64,000 bases of DNA from Streptomyces specialis. Its GTDB lineage: Bacteria > Actinomycetota > Actinomycetes > Streptomycetales > Streptomycetaceae. The notes under the pieces are model-generated. The model made no database searches and had not been told where the DNA came from. It saw nothing but the letters and a program-made list of their open reading frames with translations. Position 1 is the first letter of the stretch; every line of letters begins with the position of its first letter. Of this stretch, positions 43,990-55,323 are shown piece by piece. Position numbers and translations under genes: made by a program. The stretch spans positions 236,222 through 300,221 of the forward strand of contig NZ_LN929838.1 of assembly GCF_001493375.1 (NCBI RefSeq), written 5' to 3'.

Positions 43990-44346
43990 ATGCAACGCAA
44001 CCGGATCACCGCCTTGGCGACCGTCGCGATCCTCACGGTCGGCATCGCCCACGCGACAGCCCAGGAGAGCACCGGCGAGCCGTCCCCGGGCGACGGCGCG
44101 GCACCGCTTGCGGAGCACGTCCAGCTCTCCGGCGACTACATCGAACTGGCGCCCGGCGGCATCGGCACCGCCACGGTGGCATGCCCGGGCGGGACCCAGC
44201 CCACCGGAGGCGGCTTCCGGACCACCGCCTTCGACATCCACGTCACCGACTCCACGGCGGACGGCTTCGACTGGATCGTCATCGGCAGGAACGAGGGCTC
44301 CACGCCCGAGTCCCTGCGGGCCACGGTGATCTGCACCGCCCCCTGA
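43990..44346 (+). CDS. Small secreted protein
   Basis: A 118-residue protein with a Sec signal (RITALATVAILTVGIAHATAQ). The mature part has two Cys (TVACPGGTQ; VICTAP) that could form a disulfide, and a beta-sandwich-like pattern (GGIGTATVACPGGTQPTGGGF). Unknown function. Starts after GGAGGTTGAG. Followed by a strong terminator. Confidence 0.8.
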   Translation: MQRNRITALATVAILTVGIAHATAQESTGEPSPGDGAAPLAEHVQLSGDYIELAPGGIGTATVACPGGTQPTGGGFRTTAFDIHVTDSTADGFDWIVIGRNEGSTPESLRATVICTAP

Positions 44347-44362
44347 CCGGCACCGGGCGGAA

Positions 44363-44397
44363 CGTCCGGGCCGGCCCGCTGGGGGCCGGCCCGGACG
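44363..44397. terminator. Terminator between convergent small secreted gene and katG
   Basis: Arms CGTCCGGGCCGGCCC and GGGCCGGCCCGGACG, perfect 15-bp stem, 5-base loop. Confidence 0.92.
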
Positions 44398-44404
44398 GGT
44401 GGGC

Positions 44405-47108
<2,704 letters not shown>

Positions 47109-47519
47109 ATGAGTGACCTGGTGGAGCGGCTGCGAGGGCGTGGCTGGCGGATGACCTCCCAGCGGCGTGTCGTCGCGGAGGTCCTCAACGGCGACCACGT
47201 GCACCTCACGGCCGACGAGGTGCACGCCCGGGCGGCGCGGCTGCTGCCCGAGATATCCCGGGCGACGGTCTACAACACCCTTGGCGAGCTGGTGTCCCTC
47301 GGCGAGGTCATCGAGGTGGCCACCGACGGCCGCGCCAAGCGCTACGACCCCAACGCGCACCGCCCGCACCAGCACCTGGTGTGCTCCGCCTGCGGCACCG
47401 TCCGCGACGTCCACCCGGCCGGCGACCCGCTCGCCGACCTGCCGCCGGAGGAGCGGTTCGGCTTCACGGTGTCCGCGGTCGAGGTCACCTACCGCGGCCT
47501 GTGCCCCTCCTGCGCCTGA
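47109..47519 (+). CDS. Fur-family redox/metal regulator (FurA/PerR-like)
   Basis: A 136-residue Fur protein. Winged helix: RLRGRGWRMTSQRRVVAEVLNGDHVHLTADEVHARAARLLPEISRATVYNTLGELVSLGEV. Metal sites: His-rich DPNAHRPHQHLVCSACG and C-terminal CPSC give the two CxxC structural-zinc pairs. Divergence from katG is the FurA-KatG arrangement of actinobacteria, where the repressor responds to peroxide or metal. Start ATG 47109 preceded by TAGGTGAACC. Confidence 0.9.
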   Translation: MSDLVERLRGRGWRMTSQRRVVAEVLNGDHVHLTADEVHARAARLLPEISRATVYNTLGELVSLGEVIEVATDGRAKRYDPNAHRPHQHLVCSACGTVRDVHPAGDPLADLPPEERFGFTVSAVEVTYRGLCPSCA

Positions 47520-47569
47520 CCGGACCCGGCGGGCCCGCCGACGAGCCGGCTCCCGCCGCGCCCCGGCGT

Positions 47570-47599
47570 TTGGAATCGACAGTCGTTTTCATTTAGCCT
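47570..47599 (+). promoter_or_regulatory. Leaderless promoter overlapped by a Zur-like box
   Basis: TTGGAA at 47570-47575, 18-base spacer, TAGCCT at 47594-47599, placing the transcription start at about the ATG at 47606, so the mRNA would be leaderless. Within the spacer, CGACAGTCGTTTTCA (47577-47591) shares the CGTTTTCA arm of the box at the importer promoter, suggesting zinc-type repression of this gene. Confidence 0.6.
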
Positions 47600-47605
47600 G
47601 GCGGC

Positions 47606-48208
47606 ATGCGCGAATCCCACCCGTCCCCCGCCTCCCGCACGACCCGCGAGCCCGAGGCGGCCCTCCGGCGCGCGATCGGCCCCTACACCGTCCGGCCCGC
47701 CGAGGCCGGTGACCTGGACGGGGCGCGCGGCGTCATGCTGGACACCTTCTACCGGGAGTTCGGCTACGGCTACCGGCCCGAGTGGCACCACGACGTCGTC
47801 GACCTGCACGGCACCTACCTCGTCCACCCCCGGCACCTGCTGATGGTCGCGGTCCGGGACGACAGCGTGGTCGCCACCGCCGCCCTGCACTCGCGCGGCC
47901 CCGTCCATCCCCCGCACCCGCGCTGGATCGTGGAGCGCTACCCCTCCGGCTCCACCGCCCAGCTCCTGCGCGTCTACGTCCGCCCCGAGCACCGCCGTCA
48001 CGGCCTCGCCCGCGCCATGGTGGAGCTGGCCACCGGCTTCGCCGACCAGGCCGGGTACGCCACCGTCTACCTGCACACCAACGTCAACATCCCCGGCGCG
48101 CAGCCGTTCTGGGACAGCATGGCCAAGCAGGTCTTCGACGCCCGCACCACCGGCGAGCACGGGCCCGGGTTCGCGACGCTGCACTACGAGATCCCCCTCC
48201 CCCGCTGA
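47606..48208 (+). CDS. GNAT-family N-acetyltransferase
   Basis: A 200-residue GNAT protein. The acetyl-CoA-binding motif is VYVRPEHRRHGLARAMVELATGFADQAGYATVYLHTN. It has no ribosome site; the ATG coincides with the predicted transcription start, so translation is probably leaderless. A Zur-like box overlaps the promoter. Substrate unknown. Confidence 0.82.
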   Translation: MRESHPSPASRTTREPEAALRRAIGPYTVRPAEAGDLDGARGVMLDTFYREFGYGYRPEWHHDVVDLHGTYLVHPRHLLMVAVRDDSVVATAALHSRGPVHPPHPRWIVERYPSGSTAQLLRVYVRPEHRRHGLARAMVELATGFADQAGYATVYLHTNVNIPGAQPFWDSMAKQVFDARTTGEHGPGFATLHYEIPLPR

Positions 48209-48280
48209 CCGGCCGGGCGCGGGGGGCCGGCCGCCGGAATCCGGTTGTCGGCCGTTCCGGTACGGGATTACGGTGCCGCG

Positions 48281-48934
48281 GTGGATCTTTTCTCGCGCTC
48301 CTGGACGGCGTTGCGCACGGCGGTCGGCGAACTCACCGAGCAGGACTGGGAACGGCCGTCCGGCTGTACCGGCTGGCTCGTGCGGGATCTGGTGTGCCAC
48401 CTGATCATCGACGCCCAGGACGTCCTCATCACGCTGGTCACGCCCACCGACGCGGAACCGACCGCGGACTCGGTCACCTACTGGAAGCTGGTCGAGCCGC
48501 CGACCGGCGAGGACCCGCTGGACGCCCTGATCCCCCGGCTGGCCGCCGCGTACGGCGAGCCGAGGTGGCTGAAGTTCCACTTCGACGACGTCGGTTCCGC
48601 CGCCGGGCGCGCCGCCGGACTCGCCGACCGGAAGGTCCGCGTCGCCACCCAGGACATGGTGCTGACCGCCGGGGACTACCTGTCCGCGTATGTCATGGAG
48701 TGGACGCTGCACCACCTCGACCTCGTCGCGCACCTGCCCTCGGCCGCCGGGCCGCCCGCCGAGACCCTCGCCGCCGCCCGCGCGTCGCTGGAGAAGATCG
48801 CCGGGGCCCCGTTCCCGGCGTCGTTCCCGGACGAGGACGCGCTGCTGATCGGAACCGGCCGCCGCGCCCCGACGGACACCGAGAAGGCCGCGCTGGGCGA
48901 GCTGGCGGCGAGAATCCCGTTCGTACTCGGCTGA
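48281..48934 (+). CDS. DinB/maleylpyruvate-isomerase-type (mycothiol-dependent-like) protein
   Basis: A 217-residue helical protein. WTALRTAVGELTEQDWERPSGCTGWLVRDLVCHLIIDAQ and MEWTLHHLDLVAHLP supply the three His of the DinB-type metal site typical of the TIGR03083/maleylpyruvate isomerase N-terminal family. These often use mycothiol. GTG 48281 is chosen as start. Substrate unknown. Confidence 0.8.
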   Translation: MDLFSRSWTALRTAVGELTEQDWERPSGCTGWLVRDLVCHLIIDAQDVLITLVTPTDAEPTADSVTYWKLVEPPTGEDPLDALIPRLAAAYGEPRWLKFHFDDVGSAAGRAAGLADRKVRVATQDMVLTAGDYLSAYVMEWTLHHLDLVAHLPSAAGPPAETLAAARASLEKIAGAPFPASFPDEDALLIGTGRRAPTDTEKAALGELAARIPFVLG

Positions 48935-48967
48935 CCACGCCACGACCGGTCTCCCCGGCCGGAGTGC

Positions 48968-49300
48968 TCAGCCCTCGGGGTAGAAGAGGAACAGGGTGCA
49001 CCCCGTGGTCGTCTGCGGGACGTGCGACGACCCCGCGGGGGCGTGGAGGAACGAGCCGGCCGGGTAGTCGCGGTCGCCGTCGTTGAAAGTGCCGGAGATC
49101 ACGAAGACCTCCTCGGGGCCCGGTTCGTGGACGTCGACGCCCTGCCAGCACGTGTTCGGGTCCATCTCCAGCACGTGGGCCGTCGCGCCGTTCTCCCCTT
49201 TCCACAGCGAGCGCAGCCGTATCCCGGGGAACAACTCGCGCACCGGGGCGTCCCGCACGGCGGACCAGGCGTAGCCGGATGAGTTCTGGTCTGTCGTCAT
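48968..49300 (-). CDS. ChrR-like cupin protein
   Basis: A 110-residue single-domain cupin. Motif residues VDVHEPGPEEVFVISGTFNDGDRDYPAGSFLHAPAGSSH give the two conserved cupin motifs (His/Glu then His). Similar to ChrR cupins that bind zinc or sense singlet oxygen, but without an anti-sigma domain. Divergent from the GlxA-type regulator, with a palindrome between them. Confidence 0.82.
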   Translation of the reverse strand: MTTDQNSSGYAWSAVRDAPVRELFPGIRLRSLWKGENGATAHVLEMDPNTCWQGVDVHEPGPEEVFVISGTFNDGDRDYPAGSFLHAPAGSSHVPQTTTGCTLFLFYPEG

Positions 49301-49336
49301 GGCTCCAGCCTGTCCGGTCGCCGTCGTCCCGCCGAG

Positions 49337-49350
49337 TGTCAGGAATGACA
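49337..49350. promoter_or_regulatory. Perfect palindrome operator candidate
   Basis: TGTCA-GGAA-TGACA, a perfect 5-bp inverted repeat in the 70-base divergent region between the cupin and the AraC/GlxA regulator. Likely autoregulatory site, though AraC-type sites are often direct repeats. Confidence 0.5.
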
Positions 49351-49370
49351 TTCTCCGGTACTTTTCTGCC

Positions 49371-50348
49371 ATGCATCGTGTGGTGGCACTCGTCCGCCCG
49401 CCGCAGTCGACGTTCGAACTGAGCTGTGCGGCGGAGGTGTTCGGGACCGAGCGACGGGGACTCCCGAAGCGGTACGAGTTCGGCGTGTGCACGGAACACC
49501 CCGGGCCGGTGGCGACGCGGGCGGGGTACGACATGGTCGTCGCGGACGGGCTGGACGCGCTCGACCGGGCGGACACCGTGGTCGTCCCGGGGTGGCTGCC
49601 CGCCGAGGTGGCCCCCTCCCCCGCCGTCGTCCGGGCCCTGCGCCGCGCGCACGACCGTGGAGCGCGGGTGGTCAGCATCTGCTCCGGCGTCTTCGCGCTG
49701 GCGCACGCCGGGTTGCTGGACGGACGGCGGGCGACCACGCACTGGGCGCGGGCGGCCGAGCTGGCCGCCCGGTTCCCGGCCGTGCGGGTCGATCCCGACG
49801 TGCTGTACGTGGACCACGGCGACGTGGCCACCAGCGCCGGCTGCGGGGCCGGCATCGACCTGTGCCTGCACCTGGTGCGTGCCGACCAGGGCGCCGGCTA
49901 CGCCGCGCACGTCGCCCGCAGCATGGTCATGCCGCCGCACCGGGAGGGCGGGCAGTTGCAGTACTCGGCGCCGCCGCGCCCCGCCCAGATCGACGGTTCG
50001 CTCGCGCCGCTGCTGGAGTGGGTGACCGGGCGGCTGCTCGAACCGCTCACGGTCGAGGACCTGGCCGCGCACGCCGGTGTCTCGGTCCGCACGCTCGCCC
50101 GCCGGTTCGCCGAGCAACTCGGTGTCAGCCCGGGGCAGTGGCTGCTCAGCCGGCGTATCGACGCGGCCCGCGCGCTGCTGGAATCCTCCGACCTTCCCCT
50201 GGACGCGATCGCCCGCCGCGTCGGTCTCTCCTCCGCCACCAACCTCCGCAGGCGCTTCCATCGCGCCCTGGGCACGACCCCCGGCGCCTACCGCCGGACC
50301 TTCCGCGCCGACCCGCGCCGGCCGCCCTCCGGCGTGCCGGCGAGCTGA
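49371..50348 (+). CDS. GlxA-family AraC-type transcriptional regulator
   Basis: A 325-residue protein: N-terminal DJ-1/PfpI-like domain (VALVRPPQSTFELSCAAEVFG; VVSICSGVFALAHAGLLDGRRATTHW, with the Cys nucleophile-elbow position) and C-terminal AraC helix-turn-helix (LTVEDLAAHAGVSVRTLARRFAEQLGVSPGQWLLSRRIDAARALLESS). Start ATG 49371. Likely regulates itself and the divergent cupin gene. Confidence 0.88.
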   Translation: MHRVVALVRPPQSTFELSCAAEVFGTERRGLPKRYEFGVCTEHPGPVATRAGYDMVVADGLDALDRADTVVVPGWLPAEVAPSPAVVRALRRAHDRGARVVSICSGVFALAHAGLLDGRRATTHWARAAELAARFPAVRVDPDVLYVDHGDVATSAGCGAGIDLCLHLVRADQGAGYAAHVARSMVMPPHREGGQLQYSAPPRPAQIDGSLAPLLEWVTGRLLEPLTVEDLAAHAGVSVRTLARRFAEQLGVSPGQWLLSRRIDAARALLESSDLPLDAIARRVGLSSATNLRRRFHRALGTTPGAYRRTFRADPRRPPSGVPAS

Positions 50349-50467
50349 CCGCGTGACGGCCTGACGGCACGACGGACGGCCCCGGCGGTCACCGGTGGTC
50401 TTCCGGGTCCTCCTCGTCGGGCGGCGGGCCAGCCTGATCCGGGCCACGGGCGAGCGAGGCCCGGGAA

Positions 50468-50510
50468 GCTCCGCCCGCCCGGAGAACGAAGAAGGACGGA
50501 CGGGCGGAGC
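50468..50510. terminator. Stem-loop downstream of the GlxA regulator
   Basis: Arms GCTCCGCCCG and CGGGCGGAGC, perfect 10-bp stem with a 23-base loop. It lies in the 314-base gap 50349-50662, which contains no supported gene. Confidence 0.6.
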
Positions 50511-50662
50511 CATGGTGATGTCCTCACCGCGCGACGCGGCACCCCGAAAGGGGCGGACCGGGGCGCGAGCACCGAGCCCGTCGGCTCGGGGGCGTGGCAC
50601 GTCTGCCACTGCTCGGGCCTGTCCGGTCGGGGACACCACCGACCCACACACGGGACTGTCAG

Positions 50663-51106
50663 CTATCCCGGACGTGTGGGGGTCGAAGAGCCGGAGCGGG
50701 CCTGGCCGCCGCCGGCGGTCAGCGCGGGCAGCCACCGGGCCGACATCGCGACCGCCCAGCGGACCACCAGCCGCGCCACTCCCCGGCCCAGCCGACGCAT
50801 ACCCCAGCGCGGCCGGGCATGAGCACCGGACGAACGCACCCCCACAGGGCGTCTCACCTCACCGCCCGGAACCACGGGGTCAACCCGCCAGTGCCGTTGC
50901 GAGGTCACCACGAACTGCCCGTGCTCCAGCCCGAGCCGCCGCGTGTGATCCAGTGCCCACATTCCCACCGGCCTGGAATCGTCGTCCACCATCGGCGATT
51001 CCGCACCGCACCACAGACACCGGGCCTCGTAGATCCCGTCCGGCGCCCCCTGCGCCCGCTCCGCGCTCAGCACCCACTCGGCGCCCTTGATGACGACGCG
51101 GCTCAC
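50663..51106 (-). CDS. DUF7848-like small zinc-ribbon-type protein
   Basis: A 147-residue protein. The N-terminal ~75 residues carry the family pattern: EARCLWCGAESPMVDDDSRPVGMWALDHTRRLGLEHGQFVVTSQRHWRVDP, with CxxC and a spaced His. This type is common in Streptomyces beside XRE/DUF397 modules. The C-terminal Arg-rich extension is longer than usual, so the true stop region may be affected or simply variable. Confidence 0.65.
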   Translation of the reverse strand: MSRVVIKGAEWVLSAERAQGAPDGIYEARCLWCGAESPMVDDDSRPVGMWALDHTRRLGLEHGQFVVTSQRHWRVDPVVPGGEVRRPVGVRSSGAHARPRWGMRRLGRGVARLVVRWAVAMSARWLPALTAGGGQARSGSSTPTRPG

Positions 51107-51164
51107 GACAGCTCACCATCCCCGAGCCGCGCACCCCGGCGTGGCCGAGTGCGGGTGGCCGCCC

Positions 51165-51503
51165 TCATGACGCCTCGGCCCGCGACGCGGACCCAGCCGG
51201 ACGCGTGGCCTCCTCGCAGGCCAGAACCAGCACCCGCCCTATGTCGCACGCCGCTTCCAGGGTGCACGTCCCGCACTCGTCCAGATGGAGCTGCAACGCG
51301 GAACGAAGCTGCTCCACATCCGCCCGACGCGGATGCGCGGCCACCGCCGGTCGCAGATCCCCGGGCCGCGCCTGCCACTCCCTGCCCCCACCGACCGGCC
51401 GCACCAAGGCATACGGCCCGCCCCTGCCCATATAGACGCCGACGCGATCAGTGCCCACGTCCCTCACCAGCGATCCCACATCGGGAACTTCCGGGCCACT
51501 CAC
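51165..51503 (-). CDS. Hypothetical protein with Cys cluster
   Basis: A 112-residue protein. GTG 51503 overlaps the upstream stop (GTGA), supporting this start. VGVYMGRGGPYALVRPVGGGREWQARPGDLRPA is followed by HLDECGTCTLEAACDIGRVLVLACEEA, with four Cys that could bind zinc. Such proteins accompany XRE/DUF397 modules in streptomycetes. Function unknown. Confidence 0.7.
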   Translation of the reverse strand: MSGPEVPDVGSLVRDVGTDRVGVYMGRGGPYALVRPVGGGREWQARPGDLRPAVAAHPRRADVEQLRSALQLHLDECGTCTLEAACDIGRVLVLACEEATRPAGSASRAEAS

Positions 51504-51736
51504 CGCGCGGTCACCCGGACGCCGTGAATCCAGCGCGGGCCGTTGTCGATCCGCACCGTGGCGAGCCACAGCGCACGGCGCCGGGCTCGTTGCACCCGCT
51601 GCTTCTCCCCGACGAGACGGAATCCGCCCGGCGCATGGCGCCACCCTTCGGCCGGAAACCACAGCCGCATCAGCGGCCGGAACAACATCGCGATAGCTTG
51701 GAACACGTCGTCAACCTCCCAGGGGTTGAGGGCCAT
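51500..51736 (-). CDS. Small hypothetical protein
   Basis: A 78-residue basic protein starting MALNPWEVDDVFQAIAMLFRPLMRLWFPAEG and ending in an Arg-rich stretch. The hydrophobic N-terminal helix may be amphipathic. It overlaps the next gene by GTGA, so the two are translationally coupled. Unknown function. Confidence 0.62.
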   Translation of the reverse strand: MALNPWEVDDVFQAIAMLFRPLMRLWFPAEGWRHAPGGFRLVGEKQRVQRARRRALWLATVRIDNGPRWIHGVRVTAR

Positions 51737-51951
51737 GGCCCCCGGACCGCACGTCACTGCGGTCGCGGGGGTTCTCGCGCGTGGTGTTGGTGCCCGTGCT
51801 GCGCGCATGCAGCGGGCTGCATCTCCGACGACCGGAAACCACCACGCAGACAGCCGCCGACCACGCCAACAGGGACCGAGAGTTGCCGAGTTGGCACACG
51901 GAGCGACCGGTGACCACTAGAGTGCGCCTCAGAGATGAGTTATGCAAGCCC

Positions 51952-52029
51952 TCATTTCGGGTTTTCGATTTGGGCTTTCATCTAGTTGACGGACATTGCG
52001 AAATGAACTGCCCGATGCTTTCATTTCGA
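51952..52029. repeat. Three TCATTTCG repeats upstream of the XRE regulator
   Basis: TCATTTCGG (51952-51960), its inverse GCGAAATGA (51998-52006) and TCATTTCGA (52021-52029) occur in an AT-rich stretch. The 333-base region 51737-52069 holds no gene and separates divergent units; these repeats are plausible operator half-sites for the adjacent XRE protein. Confidence 0.5.
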
Positions 52030-52069
52030 GCGTCAGGAGTACTTCAGACTGAGCGAGGGAAGGGGTGTC

Positions 52070-52957
52070 ATGGCGGAGCCGACAACGGGATCAACCGTTC
52101 CAAGGCGGCAACTCGGTCGGTACCTACGGGGCTTGCGCATGGACGCACGGCTCACACTCAAGGCGGCAGCCAGCAGGCTGGAATGGTCGGAAGCGAAGAT
52201 GTGGCGGATCGAGTCGGGCCTGACCTCGATGCGCAGCCACGACGTCCTGACGATGTGCACGATCTATGGCGCTCCGGCGGACCTCACCGAGGCCCTCATG
52301 GGTCTCGCGAAGGAGACCAAGGCTCGCGGCTGGTGGCACAGTTATGGCGACGTCATCCCGGAGGGGTTCGATGTCTTCATCGGGCTCGAAGGCGCGGCGT
52401 CACACCTGTCGGTGTATCAGGGGCAACTAATCCCTGGACTGCTCCAGACCGAGGACTACGCACGCGTCATCATCCGAGCCCACTTTCCGGACAAGGACGA
52501 GGAGGAGATCGAACGCCGAGTAGCACTGAGGGTCGCGCGACAGACGTTGATCACCAGGGTGACCGCTCCTCCCACGCTGCATGTCGCCCTGGACGAAGGG
52601 CTCTTGCGGCGGCCTATCGGCGGGGCTCGCATCATGGCGGGACAGCTCGCCCACTTGGTGGAGGCGTCCGAGCTGGCTCACGTCGTGATCAGGGTTGTGC
52701 CATGTGAGGCAGGGCTCCATCAGGGCGTGCTGTCGGGATCGTTCTTCATCATGCGATTCCCGCTGAATGGCGACGGCAGGGCAAGCGAGCCGCCCACCGT
52801 CTACGCCGACGGCTACACGGGTGACCTCTACCTGGACAAGCCGAAGGAGGTCGAACGCTATGAGGCGGCGTTCGGCGACATCTGGAATCAATCGCTCGAC
52901 GAGGAGGCGTCTCGGCGCCTCATCTCCGAAATGGCAGGGAGTTATGAACAAGGTTGA
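52070..52957 (+). CDS. XRE-family regulator with DUF5753
   Basis: A 295-residue protein: helix-turn-helix (LGRYLRGLRMDARLTLKAAASRLEWSEAKMWRIESGLTSMRSHDVLTMCTIYGA) then DUF5753 (FIGLEGAASHLSVYQGQLIPGLLQTEDYARVIIRAHFP). This type pairs with a DUF397 protein encoded next, a module abundant in Streptomyces and linked to development and toxin/antitoxin-like control. GC is lower than the surroundings. Ribosome site GGAAGGGG. Confidence 0.92.
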   Translation: MAEPTTGSTVPRRQLGRYLRGLRMDARLTLKAAASRLEWSEAKMWRIESGLTSMRSHDVLTMCTIYGAPADLTEALMGLAKETKARGWWHSYGDVIPEGFDVFIGLEGAASHLSVYQGQLIPGLLQTEDYARVIIRAHFPDKDEEEIERRVALRVARQTLITRVTAPPTLHVALDEGLLRRPIGGARIMAGQLAHLVEASELAHVVIRVVPCEAGLHQGVLSGSFFIMRFPLNGDGRASEPPTVYADGYTGDLYLDKPKEVERYEAAFGDIWNQSLDEEASRRLISEMAGSYEQG

Positions 52958-53153
52958 TGTGAGCGACGCGAAGTGGGTCAAGTCCTCGCGCTCCGAAGCC
53001 AACGGGCAGTGCGTCGAGGTTGCCCACCTCGACTCCGTTGTCGCGCTGCGTGACACCAAGCACGGAGAAGCTGGACCGGTGCTGGCCGTGACACACGCCG
53101 AGTGGGGCGCCTTTGTCCGCGCCGCGAGGGACAGCATGTTCGACCCCCGGTAA
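52944..53153 (+). CDS. DUF397 protein
   Basis: A 69-residue DUF397 protein: AKWVKSSRSEANGQCVEVAHLDSVVALRDTKHGEAGPVLAVTHAEWGAFVRAARD. Overlaps the XRE gene by 14 bases, so co-translated. DUF397 proteins act as partners of the upstream regulator. Confidence 0.93.
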   Translation: MNKVDVSDAKWVKSSRSEANGQCVEVAHLDSVVALRDTKHGEAGPVLAVTHAEWGAFVRAARDSMFDPR

Positions 53154-53365
53154 GGGCACGAACCCCCGCGCGCCGGGGTGTTCACCCTTTCGTGGCTGGG
53201 GCCGGGTGAGCGAGGGGCCGAGCGGGCCGATCCGCCGGCAAGCGCTTGGACCCTCGCTCCCCCGCCAGGAGCCTGTTCGGCCACCCGCGTCACGCGGGAG
53301 AGGGCTGTCGCGGGCCGCCGCTACCATCGCTGCCCGGGGGACTTCGACGGCGGGAGGAGAGGCAC

Positions 53366-53740
53366 GTGCCGCAGGACGCGACGCCCACGGTGGTGGCCCG
53401 GGTGACCGAACTGCTGCGGGAGGCCGCCCCGGACCAGGGCGGGGCCCTGTTCGCGCTCGCCGAGGCGGACCGGCAGCTCGACGCCAACGTGGTCAGGCTG
53501 GCGCCCGGGGCCGGGGTCGCGCGCCATGTCGAACCCGACCTGGACGTGCTGCTGTTCGTGGTGGACGGCGAGGGACGGCTGACGGCGGACACCGGCGGTC
53601 AGACGCTGGCGCCCGGCACCGTCGCCTGGCTGCCCCGCGGCTCCGGCCGCGCGCTGGCGGCGGGCCCCGCCGGGCTGGTCTACCTGACCGTCCACCGCCG
53701 CCGCCCGGGCATGGCCATCCGCCCGTCGCCGCCGAGCTGA
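53366..53740 (+). CDS. Cupin-domain protein
   Basis: A 124-residue cupin starting GTG 53366 behind GGAGGAGAGG. Core: LAPGAGVARHVEPDLDVLLFVVDGEGRLTADTGGQTLAPGTVAWLPRGSGRAL. The His/Glu metal ligands are only partly conserved. Directly upstream of galT on the same strand. Function unknown. Confidence 0.78.
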   Translation: MPQDATPTVVARVTELLREAAPDQGGALFALAEADRQLDANVVRLAPGAGVARHVEPDLDVLLFVVDGEGRLTADTGGQTLAPGTVAWLPRGSGRALAAGPAGLVYLTVHRRRPGMAIRPSPPS

Positions 53741-53767
53741 TCCACCACATGTGCGGGGAAGTGGACC

Positions 53768-54820
53768 ATGGAGCGCTGTGCCACCCGGCTCGCCGATGGG
53801 CGGGAGCTGATCTACTACTCGGCCCGCGACGCGGCGCGGGCCGCGGTCGCCGTGCCCGACGCGCGGGTGCCGCGGGCGGCGGTGGCGGTGACCGAGGTGC
53901 GGCACGATCCGCTGGGGGGCGCGCCGGTGGCCTACGCGACGCACCGGCAGGACCGTACGCACCTGCCGCCCGCCGAGGAGTGCCCGCTGTGTCCCTCGCG
54001 GGCGGGGCGGCACACGGAGATCCCGGCGGCGGACTACGAGGTGGCGGTCTTCGAGAACCGTTTCCCCGCCTTCTCGGGCGGCGCCGGCCGGTGTGAGGTG
54101 ATGTGCTTCTCGGCCGACCACGGGGTGTCGTTCGCGGGGCTCGGCGAGGAACGCGTGGCGCTGGTGCTGTGGGCGTGGACGGATCGCTCGGCCGCGCTGG
54201 CGAAGCTGCCGGGGGTGCGGCAGGTGTACTGCTTCGAAAACCACGGCGCCGAGATCGGCGTGACCTTGACGCACCCGCACGGGCAGATCTACGGCTATCC
54301 GTACGTCACGCCGCGCACCGCGCGGGCGCTGCGCGCGGTGGCGGAGCACCGGGAACGTGCGGGGGCGAACCTGTACGACGAGATGGTGGCCGCCGAACGG
54401 GCGGACGGGCGGCGGGTGGTGCGGGAGAGCGCGCACTGGATCGCGTTCGTGCCGCACGCGGCCCGCTGGCCGTACGAGGTGCGCCTGTTCCCGCGCCGCC
54501 GGGTGCCGGACCTGGCCGCGCTGGACGCGGCGGCCCGGGCGGAGTTCCCGGGGGTGTACCTGGACCTGCTGCGGCGCTTCGCGGGTCTCTTCGGTCCGGG
54601 GGCCGGGAGCACGCCCTACGTCGCGGGCTGGCATCAGGCGCCGTCCGGGATCGCCGCCCGGCAGCGGGAGGACTTCGCGCTGCACCTGGAACTGTTCACC
54701 GTCAAGCGCGGCCCGGGAAAGCTGAAGTATCTGGCCGGGTCCGAGTCCGGTATGGGCGCGTTCATCAACGACGTCCTCCCCGAATCCGCCGCCCAGCGGC
54801 TCCGCGAGGTCCACGCCTGA
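53768..54820 (+). CDS. galT: Galactose-1-phosphate uridylyltransferase
   Basis: A 350-residue GalT. Active-site HPHGQ lies in THPHGQIYGYPYVTP. ECPLCPSRAG gives the structural metal Cys pair, ENRFPAF and ENHGAEIG are conserved. It transfers UMP between UDP-glucose and galactose-1-phosphate in the Leloir pathway. No galK or galE is adjacent, which is unusual. Start ATG 53768 behind GGGGAAG. Confidence 0.92.
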   Translation: MERCATRLADGRELIYYSARDAARAAVAVPDARVPRAAVAVTEVRHDPLGGAPVAYATHRQDRTHLPPAEECPLCPSRAGRHTEIPAADYEVAVFENRFPAFSGGAGRCEVMCFSADHGVSFAGLGEERVALVLWAWTDRSAALAKLPGVRQVYCFENHGAEIGVTLTHPHGQIYGYPYVTPRTARALRAVAEHRERAGANLYDEMVAAERADGRRVVRESAHWIAFVPHAARWPYEVRLFPRRRVPDLAALDAAARAEFPGVYLDLLRRFAGLFGPGAGSTPYVAGWHQAPSGIAARQREDFALHLELFTVKRGPGKLKYLAGSESGMGAFINDVLPESAAQRLREVHA

Positions 54821-54958
54821 CCTGAGCACCGGCCGCGCCGGTCGCGGCGACGGAACGTCGGAGAGGCGGCGACGCGCGATCAGCGACCGGCCGACGAAGG
54901 CCCGGCAGGCTGAGGCGTGCCCGGCGACCACCGGGCGTCCCCACCGAGGAGAACACTG

Positions 54959-55249
54959 ATGAGCGCGCTGAAGAAGATGTTCGCCAGGACCGCGGCCTCG
55001 TCCCTGGCCGCCGCCGCCCTGGTCGGCGCGGGGGTGGCCGTCGCGTCCCCGGCACAGGCCACGGTGTACCAGTGCCAGCAGTACCTGGAGAGCAAGGGCT
55101 ACACCGTGGGACCCAAGGCGACCGCGGCCTGCGACGCCGCGTCGGAGGACGAGTGGTGGGACGAGCAGTTGTTCTGCGCCACGGAGCTGATGAAGCTCGG
55201 CGTGAACGGTGATCACGCCCGCGAGGCGTGCCGGAGGGCGGCGCTCTGA
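54959..55249 (+). CDS. Small secreted Cys-containing protein
   Basis: A 96-residue protein with a Sec signal (ARTAASSLAAAALVGAGVAVASPAQA). The mature ~62 residues contain four Cys (VYQCQQYLE; TAACDAAS; LFCATEL; REACRRAAL) that can form two disulfides. Ribosome site GAGGAGAAC. Similar small exported proteins are frequent in Streptomyces. Function unknown; followed by a strong terminator. Confidence 0.83.
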   Translation: MSALKKMFARTAASSLAAAALVGAGVAVASPAQATVYQCQQYLESKGYTVGPKATAACDAASEDEWWDEQLFCATELMKLGVNGDHAREACRRAAL

Positions 55250-55253
55250 GGCG

Positions 55254-55296
55254 GGTGGTCCGTCCTCCCCTCCCCTCCTGGGGAGGACGGACCACC
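55254..55296. terminator. Strong terminator between convergent genes
   Basis: Arms GGTGGTCCGTCCTCCCC and GGGGAGGACGGACCACC, perfect 17-bp stem with a 9-base loop. Confidence 0.93.
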
Positions 55297-55323
55297 GCGC
55301 CTCCGTGCGTCCCGGCCGGAACG

